Below, piece by piece: positions 10,502-22,221 of a stretch of DNA of 64,000 nt. This DNA comes from Raphanus sativus (taxonomy: Eukaryota; Streptophyta; Magnoliopsida; Brassicales; Brassicaceae). A model generated the notes under the pieces. That model saw only the letters and a program-made list of their open reading frames with translations, did not search any database and had not been told where the DNA came from. The translations under genes and the position numbers were made by a program. The stretch's first letter is position 1; each line of letters begins with the position of its first letter. The DNA lies in the NCBI RefSeq assembly GCF_000801105.2, contig NC_079512.1:3162263-3226262 (forward strand). Direction: 5' to 3'.

Positions 10502-13500
10502 ATGCTGAGCTTATCACTGAGCAATCATGTTCCTCCTCCATTAACGCTCTTAAGCCACCAACGGAGCATCCTACGCCGATCGTCTCTACTGTTTCACCAA
10601 CTCTTCCGCAACAATCTCGTCTCTTGCTCTTCGTCTTCTTCACCTGGAGGAGTCGTTGTAATCCCCGCCTCCTCTTCGTCTCCAATCGCAGTTCCGGAAT
10701 CAGAAGACGAGGAGGACAGCTTCGATGACGAATTACGCCGTCTGTTGGCGCTCGTACCGGAGGAGATACGACGGACGCTGGAGGAGCATCCTCAAATCAG
10801 CGAGCTCATAGAGGTAGTTTTGGATTTGGGGCGTAAGCCTCTGGCGCGATTCCCTTCCGGAGATTTTATCATCTCCGAGGATGCTGTTAGGGTTAAGGAT
10901 CTTGAATTCGCAGTCTCTCAGGTTGGTGAGTATTCGTGTATTCTGGTTTGGATAGGTTATTTTGAGTATAGGGCAATTCAGGTAGAGGAGTTCATAGTCA
11001 ATTGAGAACCAATAAAATTTTGGTTTGGTTTGGTTTGGTTATATTCGGTTTGGTTCAGATAATAAAACTAGGGTTCAATTAGTACTATGGAAAATTTCGA
11101 TTTTAATTTGGTTTTAATTTGGTTAGATTTTTCCGGTATTAAAGGAAAATATAGTGTAATTTAGATAAAATATTACATAATTAGAATAGAGTAATTGCGT
11201 CGGATATACAAGAACCAAAGATTATTTAGGAATCCGGTAAAATGCTTTTCATAAACAGTGTTTGGGCAGATGGTTTTACAGAAGTACCCTATAGGTTGTA
11301 TCTCCCTAAATTATATCAAAATAATTGTTACTGTAGGTGTACTATTTGAACCAATAATACACGCAATATGTGACACGCAATAATACAGCTTTCGTTGCCT
11401 CGAGCTCGGATCCGGCTCCGGGTTTCCGTCGGGTTAACTCAGCAATCCGTTTTATGTGTTTCGACCCCGAGAGTAACCGATTCAGTGCGTTTCCGCCGCC
11501 GGGAAACTCAATATCATCCCCGAGAGTAACCAAGAGCTTTCTCCGGCGATCTCTCACCCTCTGATTTTCGATCAGATCTCTTCTACATGGACCTCCGGGC
11601 CACCAATTGGATCGCCGAGACGTTGGTGCGCAACCGGAGCTTGCGAGGGAGTTATCTACATCGCTAGTGGTATGAGTTCGCAGTTCTCGCCAACCGTCGC
11701 GAAATCGATCGAGAAACTCGATCTCACGGATCATAATGGCAGTAAGTGGGAGAAACTGAGAGAGATAAGAGACTTACGGTTTAGCCGTGAAGCCATTGAG
11801 GGAGTTGGATGGAGTAGGAAGCTTTTAATGGTGAACGTAAAAGGCGACGCAGTTAAAGAAGGAGCCGTATACGACGTCGTTAATGACGATTGGGAAGCCA
11901 TGCCGGAGGAAATGGTGGCGGGATGGCGAGGTCCGGTGGCGGCGATGGAGGAGGAGACACTTTATTCAGTTGACGAGAAGAAAGGAACAGTGAGAGTATA
12001 CGATGAGGAGAAGAGAGAGTGGAGAGAAGTGACGGTGGTGAAAGGTGGTGAAGAGTTGCTTAAAGGAGCTCAACAAGTTATGGCGGTGGCAAGGAAGCTT
12101 TGTGTTGTTACCGCCGACGGAAGAATTGTGATGGTGGATGTTATGCCGGAACCGGTGAAGATTTGGACCGTGGAGAAACCTCAAGGGCTTGAACCGGTTT
12201 CGGTTCACGTTTTACCAAGAATGAGCCGACCAGATTTTTGTTGACGTATAGTTTTTGGAATATACCATAGTTTTATACTTTTCTTCTTCTGGTACCTTTT
12301 GAAAGACAAAACCTCTTTGTCTTCTGACAGCTCATACAAATTGTTATACGAATGATATATTGCGTACGGGCCACATTTGTAAATTCCCACGTCCGGATTT
12401 TGCAAGATACCTAATTTAAAAATTTCCTGCTTCCACACCTAATTAACTTTCGTTTTATGTATATTGAGCTAAATAGCTCATTAGAATATCAATTAATCCT
12501 TGTTTTAAATAGCAAATAATAAAAAAAAATTAGATATTTTATGTAACTCACTATTTTCCAAATAAAAAAATACTTTCAGAAGATTTTAGTAGGTTCATAA
12601 ATTATATTTATAGAAATTTAGTTATTTTATATTCAAATATAATTAAAAAAAAAGTGGGTATAAAATTATACTTCATATATATATTTGGTTTAAATATAGC
12701 TGCTGAATAAGACCATGACCTTTCTCAGGTTGGTGAGTTTACTAACGATAACCGAGCTGGAATCAGCCGGACATTGCATCGTATCAGCGCCATAAGGAAC
12801 CGAAAGGGAGAAATCATTGGCTTGACTTGCCGTGTTGGTCGATCCGTTAGAGGAAGCGCAAACTTGCTGCGTGACCTTGTCCAAGATGGGAACTCTTTGT
12901 TGCTTATCGGTCCACCAGGTGTCGGTAAGACCACAATGATAAGGTTTGTCGTTTGTGCATGAACTCTTCTCATTGTTCCTTTTAGAAGCCATTGGTTTTG
13001 ATCTTTGTGATGTTTGCAGGGAGGTAGCACGAATGCTAGGGAATGACTATGATAAGAGAGTGATGATTGTTGATACTTCCAATGAGATTGGTGGTGATGG
13101 TGATATACCTCATCCTGGGATTGGTAATGCTAGGCGGATGCAAGTACCTAACTCCGACATACAACACAAGGTTTAGTAGATAGCTTTAAGTAGCTTTGTT
13201 CTTTTGTAGTACATGAGAGAGAGATTGTGCTTAAATTTGATTTTACGTTCAGGTACTGATTGAAGCAGTAGAAAACCACATGCCCCAAGTGATTGTGATT
13301 GATGAGATTGGAACTAAACTTGAAGCTATAGCTGCAAGTACAATAGCAGAGCGTGGGATACAGTTAGTTGCCACGGCTCATGGAGCCACCATAGAGAATT
13401 TGATTAAGAACCCTTCGTTAGACCTCCTCGTTGGAGGTGTTCAGGTTTAGACACTATGTACTTGCTTACCATTTAAACCAAGATTCAAAAATATAGTTTG

Positions 13501-15227
13501 AAGATACTAGTTTTGAAATGTTTTATGAGGATCTCTTACCAATGGGGCATACGAACTGCATAGGAGATTTGAATTAGTGATATCAGGTTGCAGTAGCTCA
13601 AATGGTCGATTATTATGGATCACTTCTTTTTCTGTTTGAGTAGTTTAACATCATTGTGAATATGAATTATTTAATAGTTTATTATCTCAGACATGTTAAT
13701 GGACTTCTTTTGCAGAGTGTTACACTTGGAGACGAGGAAGCGACCAGAAGAGGTGGCACGAAGACTGTCCTTGAAAGAAAAGGTCCACCGACATTTACCT
13801 GTGGTGCAGAGATAGTTTCAAAGACTGAAGTTCGTGTTCATCGTAGTCTTGAAGCAACTGTTGATGCTCTCCTCGCAGGTAGTCTCTTGGATTTATTGAG
13901 ATTACATAATTACATAAACTATTTTGATACAACAACAAAGTTGAGATTCTCAGTTAATCTTCTTGTTTTGACTCATCACCTGGCTAAAAGGTCGCTTACC
14001 AAACGTTGAAATCCGCAAAATAAACTCTCATGGAGTGGAAGTAATTGTAGAAAAGAAGGAACCTTTGATGGATGTGAAGATTTTAGACAAGAAACATGAA
14101 GAGGAAACGTTAGATGTTTCGAGGCTTACTAAAGATGAAACTATCTCTGAAGTCCTTCCAGTTGAGGAGACTACTGAAGCAGAATCAACAGAGCATGAGA
14201 CACCGATGTATCTATATGTCTATGGGGTAAGATTAACCTATTCCTTTTTATGTTACCATTGGTCATATATGGTTTCTTGGTTATAATATACGTATGCATA
14301 TACAGATTGCAGAATCAACTGTCCTTCAGGCTATAAAAACACTAGAGATGGAGATTGCCGTAGAGATAACCGACAACATTAGTGAAGCAGAAGCGTTACT
14401 TGCATTGCAATCCAAGATCAGGAAGAATCCTCGGATTAAATCATTAGCTACATCTCATGGTATACCTGTTTATGTAACAAAGGTAAAAAAAAAGGAAGTC
14501 TAGTTAAGACTGTTCTTCTATGCTTTCAAAATTTTCAGCATCTTTAGCCAAAAGAAACTCTCCTTCTTGTAGACTAGTTCAGGTATTCAAGTGGCCAAGG
14601 CGATACGGGAGTTACTAACAGATTATGAAGATGGACTAGGAGAGTTTGGATCAGAAGATCGTCCAAAACTTTCTGAAAAAATGGATGCCTTAGAGGTACT
14701 TAAAGAGCTAGTCAGATTCTATCTTTCATAGTAACTGTTAATGAACTAAAGTCTCACATCGGTAGGTCGTTGGAGAATTAATAGACTAATCAGAGTCAAG
14801 TCTATTTATCGTCAATTTATTTTAAGTCGAAACTCATGATAAATCCGAATTTAGTAGTAACCACAATGCACCATTTGTTTCGAACTGATTTGTTTATATG
14901 CAGGAAGCAAGATTAGCGATAGAGCGGATAGTGATACCAGAGAAGGAACCAGTAGATCTTCTCCCAAGGCCGAGGAAGATCGTGTCATTTCAAGGCAACC
15001 TAGTCAGGAAGTATAATTTAAGATCAGAAAGACATTGGAGAGGAGATGAGGTGTATCTACGGATCCTCCCTTACGGTATGGAAGAAGACAGAGACGACGA
15101 AGATGAAGATGAGGAGGAGTTGGAAGACGAGAACGGAGGAGAGGTTGAGGAATTTGGTTGTGTCACAGACGAGTCGTCTAATGGTTTACCCTACGGTATC
15201 GACAGGTTACCTCTATTGCCTGACTAG
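10502..15227 (+). CDS. ycf45-like P-loop ATPase, probably plastid-targeted
   Basis: Nine exons (10502-10921, 12729-12943, 13020-13170, 13253-13444, 13716-13878, 13991-14226, 14306-14482, 14573-14695, 14904-15227) give 666 residues. The N-terminus is serine-rich with few acids, fitting a chloroplast transit peptide. The ATPase core has a Walker A motif GPPGVGKTT and Walker [10 protein letters not shown], followed by [10 protein letters not shown], typical of the ycf45/SpoIIIAA-like AAA family. The C-terminal part contains a conserved VYLRILPYG block and a very acidic stretch ([12 protein letters not shown]) before the stop. The gene corresponds to Arabidopsis At1g73170. Its molecular role is not established as far as I know. 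The first intron is enlarged to 1.8 kb by an inserted kelch/F-box fragment. The exon 1 donor (CTCAG/GTTGGTGAG) resembles the start of exon 2 (GTTGGTGAG), so the exact junction could shift by a few bases without changing the protein. Confidence 0.9.
11385..12244 (+). pseudogene. SKIP25-like kelch/F-box gene fragment inside an intron
   Basis: This lies in intron 1 of the ycf45-like gene, on the same strand. The frame at 11385-11550 reads [20 protein letters not shown]. After a frame change near 11550-11590 the other frame reads [20 protein letters not shown], then [44 protein letters not shown] and finally [14 protein letters not shown] and a TGA at 12242-12244. This is the order of the C-terminal kelch region of SKIP25-type F-box proteins, which act as substrate adaptors of SCF ubiquitin ligases. 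The F-box and the first part are missing and at least one frameshift is present. The part from 11592 is intron-free and open for about 217 codons. It could be a gene-fragment capture or retrocopy. It has no counterpart at this position in the Arabidopsis map I remember. Confidence 0.75.
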
Positions 15228-17469
15228 TTTTGTTTTTATTTGTCCATAACATTGTTATAGATACATTTTTGTGACTGCAAATGTCACTTTTGTGAAAAAT
15301 ATATCGTAATTGGATATTTTGAAGTGATGCTTAGACTAAGTCGAAATATTAGTAGATCAGTGTCGAATCATTTTATGTTACTTAAAACGTTTACTGGGGT
15401 AATATTAGGGGTAGACTACTACTTGGTTTACCTTGAATGAATATTGAATTTTTGAACTCGTATTTGACTTGTTAAAAACGGATGTACTTGACGTGTTAAA
15501 AATGGATGTATGTTTATACTTGTCCAGAAATATGTTACTTGCAAATTAACTACTTCATTCAATTACTTTATACTTCAACATATTTGTGGAGTATTTAGAT
15601 ATATTTTCAAGTATTTAAGAATTATTTGTTATTTAATATTGTCTGAGAGAAGTTATAAAAATTTGTTTTGTTTACTAGATTTGAAAAAAACACAAGATTT
15701 ATTTCCAATAAATATGTGTACCAATTATAAAGAAGAAGAAGAAACGAATACTATAAAATAAAAGTTCTAAAGAGAATTTTTGTTTTCCGACTGAAAAACA
15801 AGAAATTCTCGTTACTTTAAAGAGAATTTCTCATTATTTGTTTTCCGACCGAGAAATGATAATTATATTAAAAATAAAAGTTTTAAAAAGAATACTTTTG
15901 TTATAATATACATATAATATTTTATATCGAAATATTAATGTATTTTGTTCCTTCTGCTTTTTTCTGTGTTAAAAAAAAATGGACGAAATACATTAACATT
16001 TCATATTTTCATATAGAGAAATATCTTAGGATATTAATAAAAAAAATGTTTTCATAAATATAAATTATAAAGATCAAAATGACCAAAATATTTTATTAAA
16101 AAATAAATATACATTTACGGTATGACTGGTTTTCTCGTGAATATCTGCAAACACAGTTTTTGTGGTTGATAGCAGTTAACAACGTTTCGAAATAATCATA
16201 CAAACCATTACAAATCGTTTCAAATCACTCTAGAACTATTAAAATCAAAATTTGTTTCAGTTGGCGTTTGCAGTTATGGATGGGTAAATAAATATAAAAT
16301 TAAGTTTTAAAAGTATTTTATAATATTTAAATTAAAAATTTTAAATGGAAATATTATAAATAAAAATATATACACATTTTATATATTATTTTAAATCCAT
16401 AAACAGTATCATAATTTGTGTTATAAAAACTCTAAACGAACTATTCATTAGAATTTTTAAAAATTAATATTCATACATATATAATAATATATACATATAT
16501 AAAACGAAACAAAATTTCTCTTAAAGGTTTTAATATAAATTTCAAAAACAATTATTAATTTTAATATAAATTTTTCAAAAACAATTAATTGAATTATAAA
16601 TTTCAACTAATTAAAATTTTAAATAAATAAACATAATATTATTAATAATCATATTACATTAATAATTATTATATTTTATCACAATAGTATGTTTTTATCT
16701 TTTTAGAATGTAAATATATGTTAATATTGGTAATTTATTATTAAACCGCTATATCTCATAATAAAAAGTCAAAAATATTTTGGAAACGCAACAATTTTCA
16801 AATGTTGTGTTAGTTATACAAAACGTTTAATAACGCTTGAAATCACAACCACCTGCATCAGCAAATTCTCTCACCTACAACCGCAACCGCTGCGTTTGAA
16901 TCAGTCAGATCCTTATACCTCTTAAGTTAACTAATCTAGATTTTAGAGTTTAGAGTTGATGAGTGGGGATTTGGGATTGAGGTTTAAATTTTATCAAATA
17001 AAAACTAAATATTAAAATTTTGAAAATGAAAATATTTAAAATAATTTCAAAAAGTAAATTTGAATAAGTAAATTTCGAAACAAAATTATAAAAAAAATCG
17101 AATTTGAAAACATATAATCTGAAACTATAAAAAATATTATTTTTATTTTTTTATTCTTTTGTATTTATATATCTAGGATATAAAAATATTTCTCCTATTA
17201 AATAAAACATTTTTATCATTTTCTTCCGTAGCATCTCTTTTTATGACAAAAATTAGAAAATAGTCTATTTTGAAAAATTTCCCATTCATATAAAATATTA
17301 TTTCTTTTTATAACAAAGAAATTCTCTTTAAAGCTTTTATTTTTATAATCTAATATTATCGTCTAGTTATCAAGGTGAATCGCCAACATTTTTGTGATAC
17401 TTGTTATTTGTTTTTGTATTTGCATGTAGCAAAATTCAACAAATCAACAATTTAATATTTGACTTGACA
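15228..17469. other. AT-rich intergenic region with possible decayed elements
   Basis: No gene is recognised. The stretch is extremely A/T rich and most of it lies between a pair of imperfect inverted repeats (see 15751-17350). Inside, a second inverted pair (TATGACTGGTTTT near 16120 against AATCAGTCAGAT near 16900) flanks about 0.8 kb containing GC-richer ends; this may be a nested non-autonomous element. Confidence 0.5.
15751..17350. mobile_element. Possible non-autonomous element bounded by inverted repeats
   Basis: The left boundary (15751-15786) reads TATAAAATAAAAG then TAAAGAGAATTT; the right boundary (17315-17350) is its imperfect reverse complement, with AAATTCTCTTTAAAG and CTTTTATTTTTATAAT. 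The match covers about 36 bp with a few mismatches and one gap. No transposase is visible and I could not fix a target-site duplication. A third partial copy of the motif occurs near 15865-15900. It could be a decayed MITE or a chance feature of AT-rich DNA. Confidence 0.35.
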
Positions 17470-17482
17470 ACAACTAGTATTT

Positions 17483-20400
17483 TTTTTTTTTTAACTGGCT
17501 TTCATATTAAAAAACAAACAGAGTTTACGGGGATACAACGGAGAGAAGCTTTAAATAAAGATGCGGAAATTTAAATAGAAAATGAGAGGGAAGGTCACAA
17601 TGGTTTTGAAACCACGGAAGTGAACGACAACAGTACAGCAAAAGAAGGCTGTACTATCTCATAGAAGACCAAAGCGCCACCAGACTTCGACCAAGATCCG
17701 ATCCACAACTACACATAGCTGTCGACTTGTCCTTAGCCAGTCGGATGACTTCTCTAGATAATGCTGAATGGGGTTTTGTAAGACCATTATGATAGCGGGC
17801 ATTCCGTTCTTGCCAAACGAGATAGATAGTACCATGCCAAAGCTGGAGAATAGCTGCAAACTCCGTGGGAGTAGTAGTAACCGAAGACAGCCATTGAAGA
17901 ACCAAATCCCATTGGAGAGGAGGATCAGAGAAACCCAAAACTCCAATGACAGTTTTCCACACTTGACAAGAGTATAGACAAGTAAAAAACAGATGGTCTC
18001 TAGATTCGGGTAAGATCCCACACAAGAGACAACAGTTTTCCAAATCAATGCCCCAAGATATCAAACGATCCATGGTTGGATTGCGATTCAATAGGAAGAG
18101 CCACGAGGTGATTTTGTGCTTGGGTATAGCCGCTTGGTTCCAAACAAAACGGGCCCAAGAAACAGTCGGTCTTGCCATTCTTATAAAACTCCATACAGCC
18201 TTGGTAGAGAATTTTTCACAAATACGATCATCAACTTTCCAGACAGCGGTGTCCGCTCCCGGTGAAGGAGAAAAACTGGTTAGATAAACATGGAGGTTAA
18301 GTTGCCTTTCTGACCTAGCCGGACGCAAAGACCACGAAGAACCTCGAGTAATGGTTGAAACCAAGGAATCAAGGGGGATTCCCAAATCCGCAGGGCCTGA
18401 AGGTCCCAAATAATCGATTAACACCCCAAAGGGTGTCCATGGATCGAACCAGAAGAAAGTTTCTGCTCCTCTTCGCACAACGATGCGTAGGAAAGACAAA
18501 ACTGTCGGGCGCAGCTTCAAAAGCCTTCGAAAAGTCCATGAAATAGAATAATTCCGCGAGCTGAGAGACCAAAACGAACCTGCTGAGAGGTACTTGTCTC
18601 TAACCCAGGCGACCCATATAGACCCAGCTCTGAAGTAAAGCATCCAGATCAATTTAATACCAAAGACCAAGTTCCATGAAGAGAGGTTCCTGATACCTAG
18701 TCCACCCTCAGATTTTGGATAGCAAAGAGATTCCCACGCCACCTTTGCTGAGGTATCATCAAGGTTTCCGTGCCAAAGGAAAGAAGATAAAAGGCTTTGG
18801 ATCATCTTTAGAACCTTCTTAGGAATAAAGAAAGCTGATGTCCAGAAACCAAGGATACCAGGAATGGTAGAGGAAATAAGTTGCAGACGCCCCGCCATAC
18901 TTAGATGTCGATTCATCCATCCATTTAACTTTTTCCTAACTTGAGAAAGTAGGGCATCGCAATCCTTGACCGATAACTTCTTAGAGCAGAGAGGTAAACC
19001 CAGATACCTAACCGGGAGAGGGAGGGAACGAAGCTTGAACCGATTAAGAATATTCAGCTGCGACTGCTCAGAGAGGCCTGAAGAGAACATCGAGGTCTTT
19101 GCCATGTTAACCTCAAGCCCCGAGAATTTTTCGAACTGGGACAGAACCGTAAAAACTCCCGCAAGAGAACTTTCTGTACCATCTAGAAAAATCAATAAGT
19201 CATCTGCAAAAGCAAGATGAGTAAGCTTGACGCTTGTACAACGAGGATGATAGGCAAAAATCCCGTCTTCAGCTCCCTTGTCCAACATATAGGAAAGCAC
19301 ATTCATAACCACCGCAAATAATAGAGGAGAAATAGGGTCGCCCTGCCTGAGACCGGTTTTCCCTTTGAAATATCCATGCGTAATACCGTTGATGGCTAAC
19401 GAATAGGAGGGGGTAGTGATACATGCACGAATGCACTCAACTAACTCAGCTGGGAACTGCATAACTGTCAGCGTCTGAAGCAAGAAATCCCAACGGACCG
19501 AATCAAACGCTTTAGAAATATCCACTTTTAGTGTAATTCTCGCAGATCGCTCCTTCTTATGATACCCATTTACTACCTCGGACGCCAGCAGGACGTTTTC
19601 AAGGAGAAGTCTGTTTTTAATAAAACCCGTTTGATTAGGGAGAATTAAATTAGGAAGCACCTCTTTCAACCTGTCAGCCAAGATACGGGAGATCACCTTA
19701 TACAGGGTGTTCAAACATGATATGGGTCGGAAGTCCTGAATATTTTCCGCTCCTGGTCTTTTGGGGATTAAGATAAGAGTGGTGGAATTCAGACCAGAAG
19801 GCATAAACTTATGAGAGAAAAAATCCAATACCGTAGCACAAACTTCATCTCCCATAAAATTCCATGTTGCTCTAAAGAATTCTGCCGTTAGACCATCAGG
19901 ACCAGGCGTTCGATTTAGAGAGAGTTTAAACACCGTAGACTTAATTACCTCCGCCGAAATCGGAACAGAGAGATAATTTTGATGTGTCGAGGAACAGACA
20001 GTTGCAATTACCCGAGAGAGATAATTTGGCAAGAACCGGCAATAAGATCCTCGCAGCTCACATAAGACCTTGGCAAAATGAGCAGCAGCGATTTGGTGCA
20101 TTTCTTGAAGTGACTCAGATCTCGACCCATCTCCTCTTAATAAGTAGATGATCCCATTAGATGCATTCCTAACAAGGGTAATCCTATGGAAGAAACGAGT
20201 ATTTAAGTCTCCAGCCTCCAGCCATTTGATTCGAGATCTTTGGCGGAAAAACATTTCTTCCACAAGACGCAAAAACATCCAATATTCCCGGAACTGTTTT
20301 TCCTGTGCAACATTATCCTCAGAAGGCAAGTTCAGAGCTTGAAGCTGGTGAGAATGAAGAGTAACTGTCGCCTCTTGTACCCTTCTCTCAATCTGACTAA

Positions 20401-20930
20401 AATTCTCCTTACAAAGGGACTTGATAGGAGATTTTAGCTGCTTAAGTTTGTAGCACAGGGAGGTCAGATTCCTTGCAGGGTCCCCCATCTGAATCCAGAG
20501 ATCCTGAACGGTAGGAACGAATGAGGGAAGCTTGATCAGATAGCTGGGAAACATGAACGCACGAGTTCCATATTCCGGTCTAGTAGAGGTAAGCCTAATA
20601 TGGCAAGGCGTATGATCTGAGAATTCCGGAGGTTCAAAAGAGCAGAAGCTTTTAGGGAATGATAACTGCCAAAAGTCATTAACCAGACATCTGTCAATTT
20701 TCTTTCCTATCGGATCAGACGGCCGGTGATTAGACCAGGTGAATCGAGGTCCCTGCGAAGTGAGATCAAACAAACCAGTATCTGAAAGACAGGAACCAAA
20801 CTCTCGCATGGCTCTGGAAGAGATAATAATAGCAGGGTTAGATGATTCTATAGGATCCAAAATCTCGTTGAAATCTCCACAAACCATCCAAGGATGGGCA
20901 GCTAAATCAAAAGCCACAGCCGTGTCTCTT
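17483..20930 (-). mobile_element. 5'-truncated LINE (L1-type non-LTR retrotransposon)
   Basis: The element is 3448 bp. Its 3' poly(A) tail appears as a T-run on the plus strand at 17483-17492. It is flanked by a perfect 13-bp target-site duplication, ACAACTAGTATTT, at 17470-17482 and 20931-20943. The 5' end cuts into the endonuclease domain of ORF2, the usual result of incomplete reverse transcription. Nothing of ORF1 is present. The long open frame and the perfect duplication argue for a recent insertion. Confidence 0.95.
17654..20917 (-). CDS. LINE ORF2: partial endonuclease, reverse transcriptase, zf-RVT
   Basis: This is an uninterrupted 1087-codon frame. Residues 1-100 are the C-terminal half of an APE-type endonuclease (PWMVCGDFNEIL, later FTWSNHRP and SDHTPCHIRL). 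The reverse transcriptase follows at about 330-620, with RPISCLNTLYKVISRILADR, TLKVDISKAFDSV, GLRQGDPISPLLF and the catalytic FADD box (LTHLAFADDLLIF). The C-terminus carries the plant zf-RVT region with cysteine/histidine residues (CCLLCGILPESRDHLFFTC). The frame continues without a stop to the truncation point at 20930, so the first methionine at 20917 is an arbitrary start, not a native one. Without the N-terminal endonuclease half the element is not expected to be autonomous. Confidence 0.93.
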   Translation of the reverse strand: MAFDLAAHPWMVCGDFNEILDPIESSNPAIIISSRAMREFGSCLSDTGLFDLTSQGPRFTWSNHRPSDPIGKKIDRCLVNDFWQLSFPKSFCSFEPPEFSDHTPCHIRLTSTRPEYGTRAFMFPSYLIKLPSFVPTVQDLWIQMGDPARNLTSLCYKLKQLKSPIKSLCKENFSQIERRVQEATVTLHSHQLQALNLPSEDNVAQEKQFREYWMFLRLVEEMFFRQRSRIKWLEAGDLNTRFFHRITLVRNASNGIIYLLRGDGSRSESLQEMHQIAAAHFAKVLCELRGSYCRFLPNYLSRVIATVCSSTHQNYLSVPISAEVIKSTVFKLSLNRTPGPDGLTAEFFRATWNFMGDEVCATVLDFFSHKFMPSGLNSTTLILIPKRPGAENIQDFRPISCLNTLYKVISRILADRLKEVLPNLILPNQTGFIKNRLLLENVLLASEVVNGYHKKERSARITLKVDISKAFDSVRWDFLLQTLTVMQFPAELVECIRACITTPSYSLAINGITHGYFKGKTGLRQGDPISPLLFAVVMNVLSYMLDKGAEDGIFAYHPRCTSVKLTHLAFADDLLIFLDGTESSLAGVFTVLSQFEKFSGLEVNMAKTSMFSSGLSEQSQLNILNRFKLRSLPLPVRYLGLPLCSKKLSVKDCDALLSQVRKKLNGWMNRHLSMAGRLQLISSTIPGILGFWTSAFFIPKKVLKMIQSLLSSFLWHGNLDDTSAKVAWESLCYPKSEGGLGIRNLSSWNLVFGIKLIWMLYFRAGSIWVAWVRDKYLSAGSFWSLSSRNYSISWTFRRLLKLRPTVLSFLRIVVRRGAETFFWFDPWTPFGVLIDYLGPSGPADLGIPLDSLVSTITRGSSWSLRPARSERQLNLHVYLTSFSPSPGADTAVWKVDDRICEKFSTKAVWSFIRMARPTVSWARFVWNQAAIPKHKITSWLFLLNRNPTMDRLISWGIDLENCCLLCGILPESRDHLFFTCLYSCQVWKTVIGVLGFSDPPLQWDLVLQWLSSVTTTPTEFAAILQLWHGTIYLVWQERNARYHNGLTKPHSALSREVIRLAKDKSTAMCSCGSDLGRSLVALWSSMR

Positions 20931-20943
20931 ACAACTAGTATTT

Positions 20944-21615
20944 AAAGAATAGAAACGAGTACAGAACAAATAACAGATGTTATACAAGTAAGAATGTCGT
21001 TGACCAAAAAAAAAATACAAGTAAGAATGTTAGTAAGAATGTTTGTGCCCAGCCTGCTGACTATAGCTTAACGTGAATATTTGGCCTCGAAGATAAGAAC
21101 GATTTGTTTAGTCAAAAAAAAAAAGATAAGAACGATTTGTCACTAATCGCTAACTTGAGTCCAACTAATTTTATATTTTCTTTTTCTTTTTGAAACTCAC
21201 TTGATAACACAAACAATTGCTCATTTTCTTTGTTCTACGAGTTTAGACAATACAATCAAATTAATCACTAAATGGAAACTCTATTTTATAATTTGTACGT
21301 ATCTCCAAAAATAATTTTGAAACTTTAAATATAAAGTTCTGAACAATGAAATATTTTACTCTTCAATGCTTTATGCTTGTTATTTTATATTATTTAGGCA
21401 TCCGTCTTTTAGATAACTATTTTAACTTTTAGATTTTTATTTTAATTCTTATAATTTTATATTTTATAAATATTTCACATATAAAAATGTCAGTCGATAA
21501 ATTTAAGCTTGTAACCTACATATAATAAATAATAAAAATTAATATATTATTTCAAAATTTTATTAATTGACCATGTATTAAAACATTACAAAATAGCTAT
21601 ATTGAGTAATTTGAT
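20944..21615. other. AT-rich spacer between LINE and Copia element
   Basis: About 0.7 kb without coding sequence. It contains two short direct repeats (TACAAGTAAGAATGT near 20985 and 21018; AGATAAGAACGATTTGT near 21091 and 21124) separated by A-runs, a pattern like microduplication around poly(A). Confidence 0.5.
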
Positions 21616-21620
21616 ATTTC

Positions 21621-22088
21621 TGTAAGTTATAAAACACGTTTTTTGTGTTGGCCGGTGATGACGGTAATGACGGTGAGGGATGGCAAAGAAGTCAACAAAA
21701 GAGGAACCCCATTTTGTCAATAATTGTGGCTTTCACACACTCAAGCTTCTCCTATAAATACTCACGTAAGGTGAAGAGGAAAATCATCCCAAAACAAAAA
21801 CAAAGAGAGAACAAGAGAAGAAAAGAGTTCGTGGAGAAAAAAAGAAAATAAATTTTTTTTTTTTACAAAAAATCTTCTTTAAGAAATTAAGAGTAATTTC
21901 TTGAGTGTATTTGGGATCGGGTGTGAGTTGAGAGCTTGTAAAAATTTCCCAAGTTGATAATAAAAGATCTGTAGCAGGTCCGGAGACGTAGGCAAAAGTT
22001 GGCCGAACTCCGTTAACAAATTGTGTGTGTGTTTTCCCGTTCCCATAAATTTCGGTTTCCGCAAAATTTGACCGTATATTTCCTAACA
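21621..22088 (+). repeat. 5' LTR of the Copia element
   Basis: This 468-bp LTR begins TGTAAGTTATAAAACACG and ends TTTCCTAACA. It contains a TATA box (CTCCTATAAATACTC near 21748), expected to drive the element's RNA. It matches the 3' LTR at every position that I compared except one extra A before the T-run near 21850. Confidence 0.96.
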
Positions 22089-22090
22089 AC

Positions 22091-22103
22091 TGGTATCAGA
22101 GCC
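22091..22103 (+). promoter_or_regulatory. Primer-binding site (initiator Met-tRNA)
   Basis: TGGTATCAGAGCC lies two bases after the 5' LTR. This is the standard Copia minus-strand primer site, complementary to the 3' end of the plant initiator methionine tRNA. Confidence 0.95.
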
Positions 22104-22221
22104 TGAGTTACGGTGATCGGTCAAATTTTTGCAGAGTTACTATTCACGTGAACAGTAAAAATCGTGAATAGTAAAATTTGTCGGTGATATCGGTTTGTCG
22201 ACGGAGGTGTTTTAATACACG

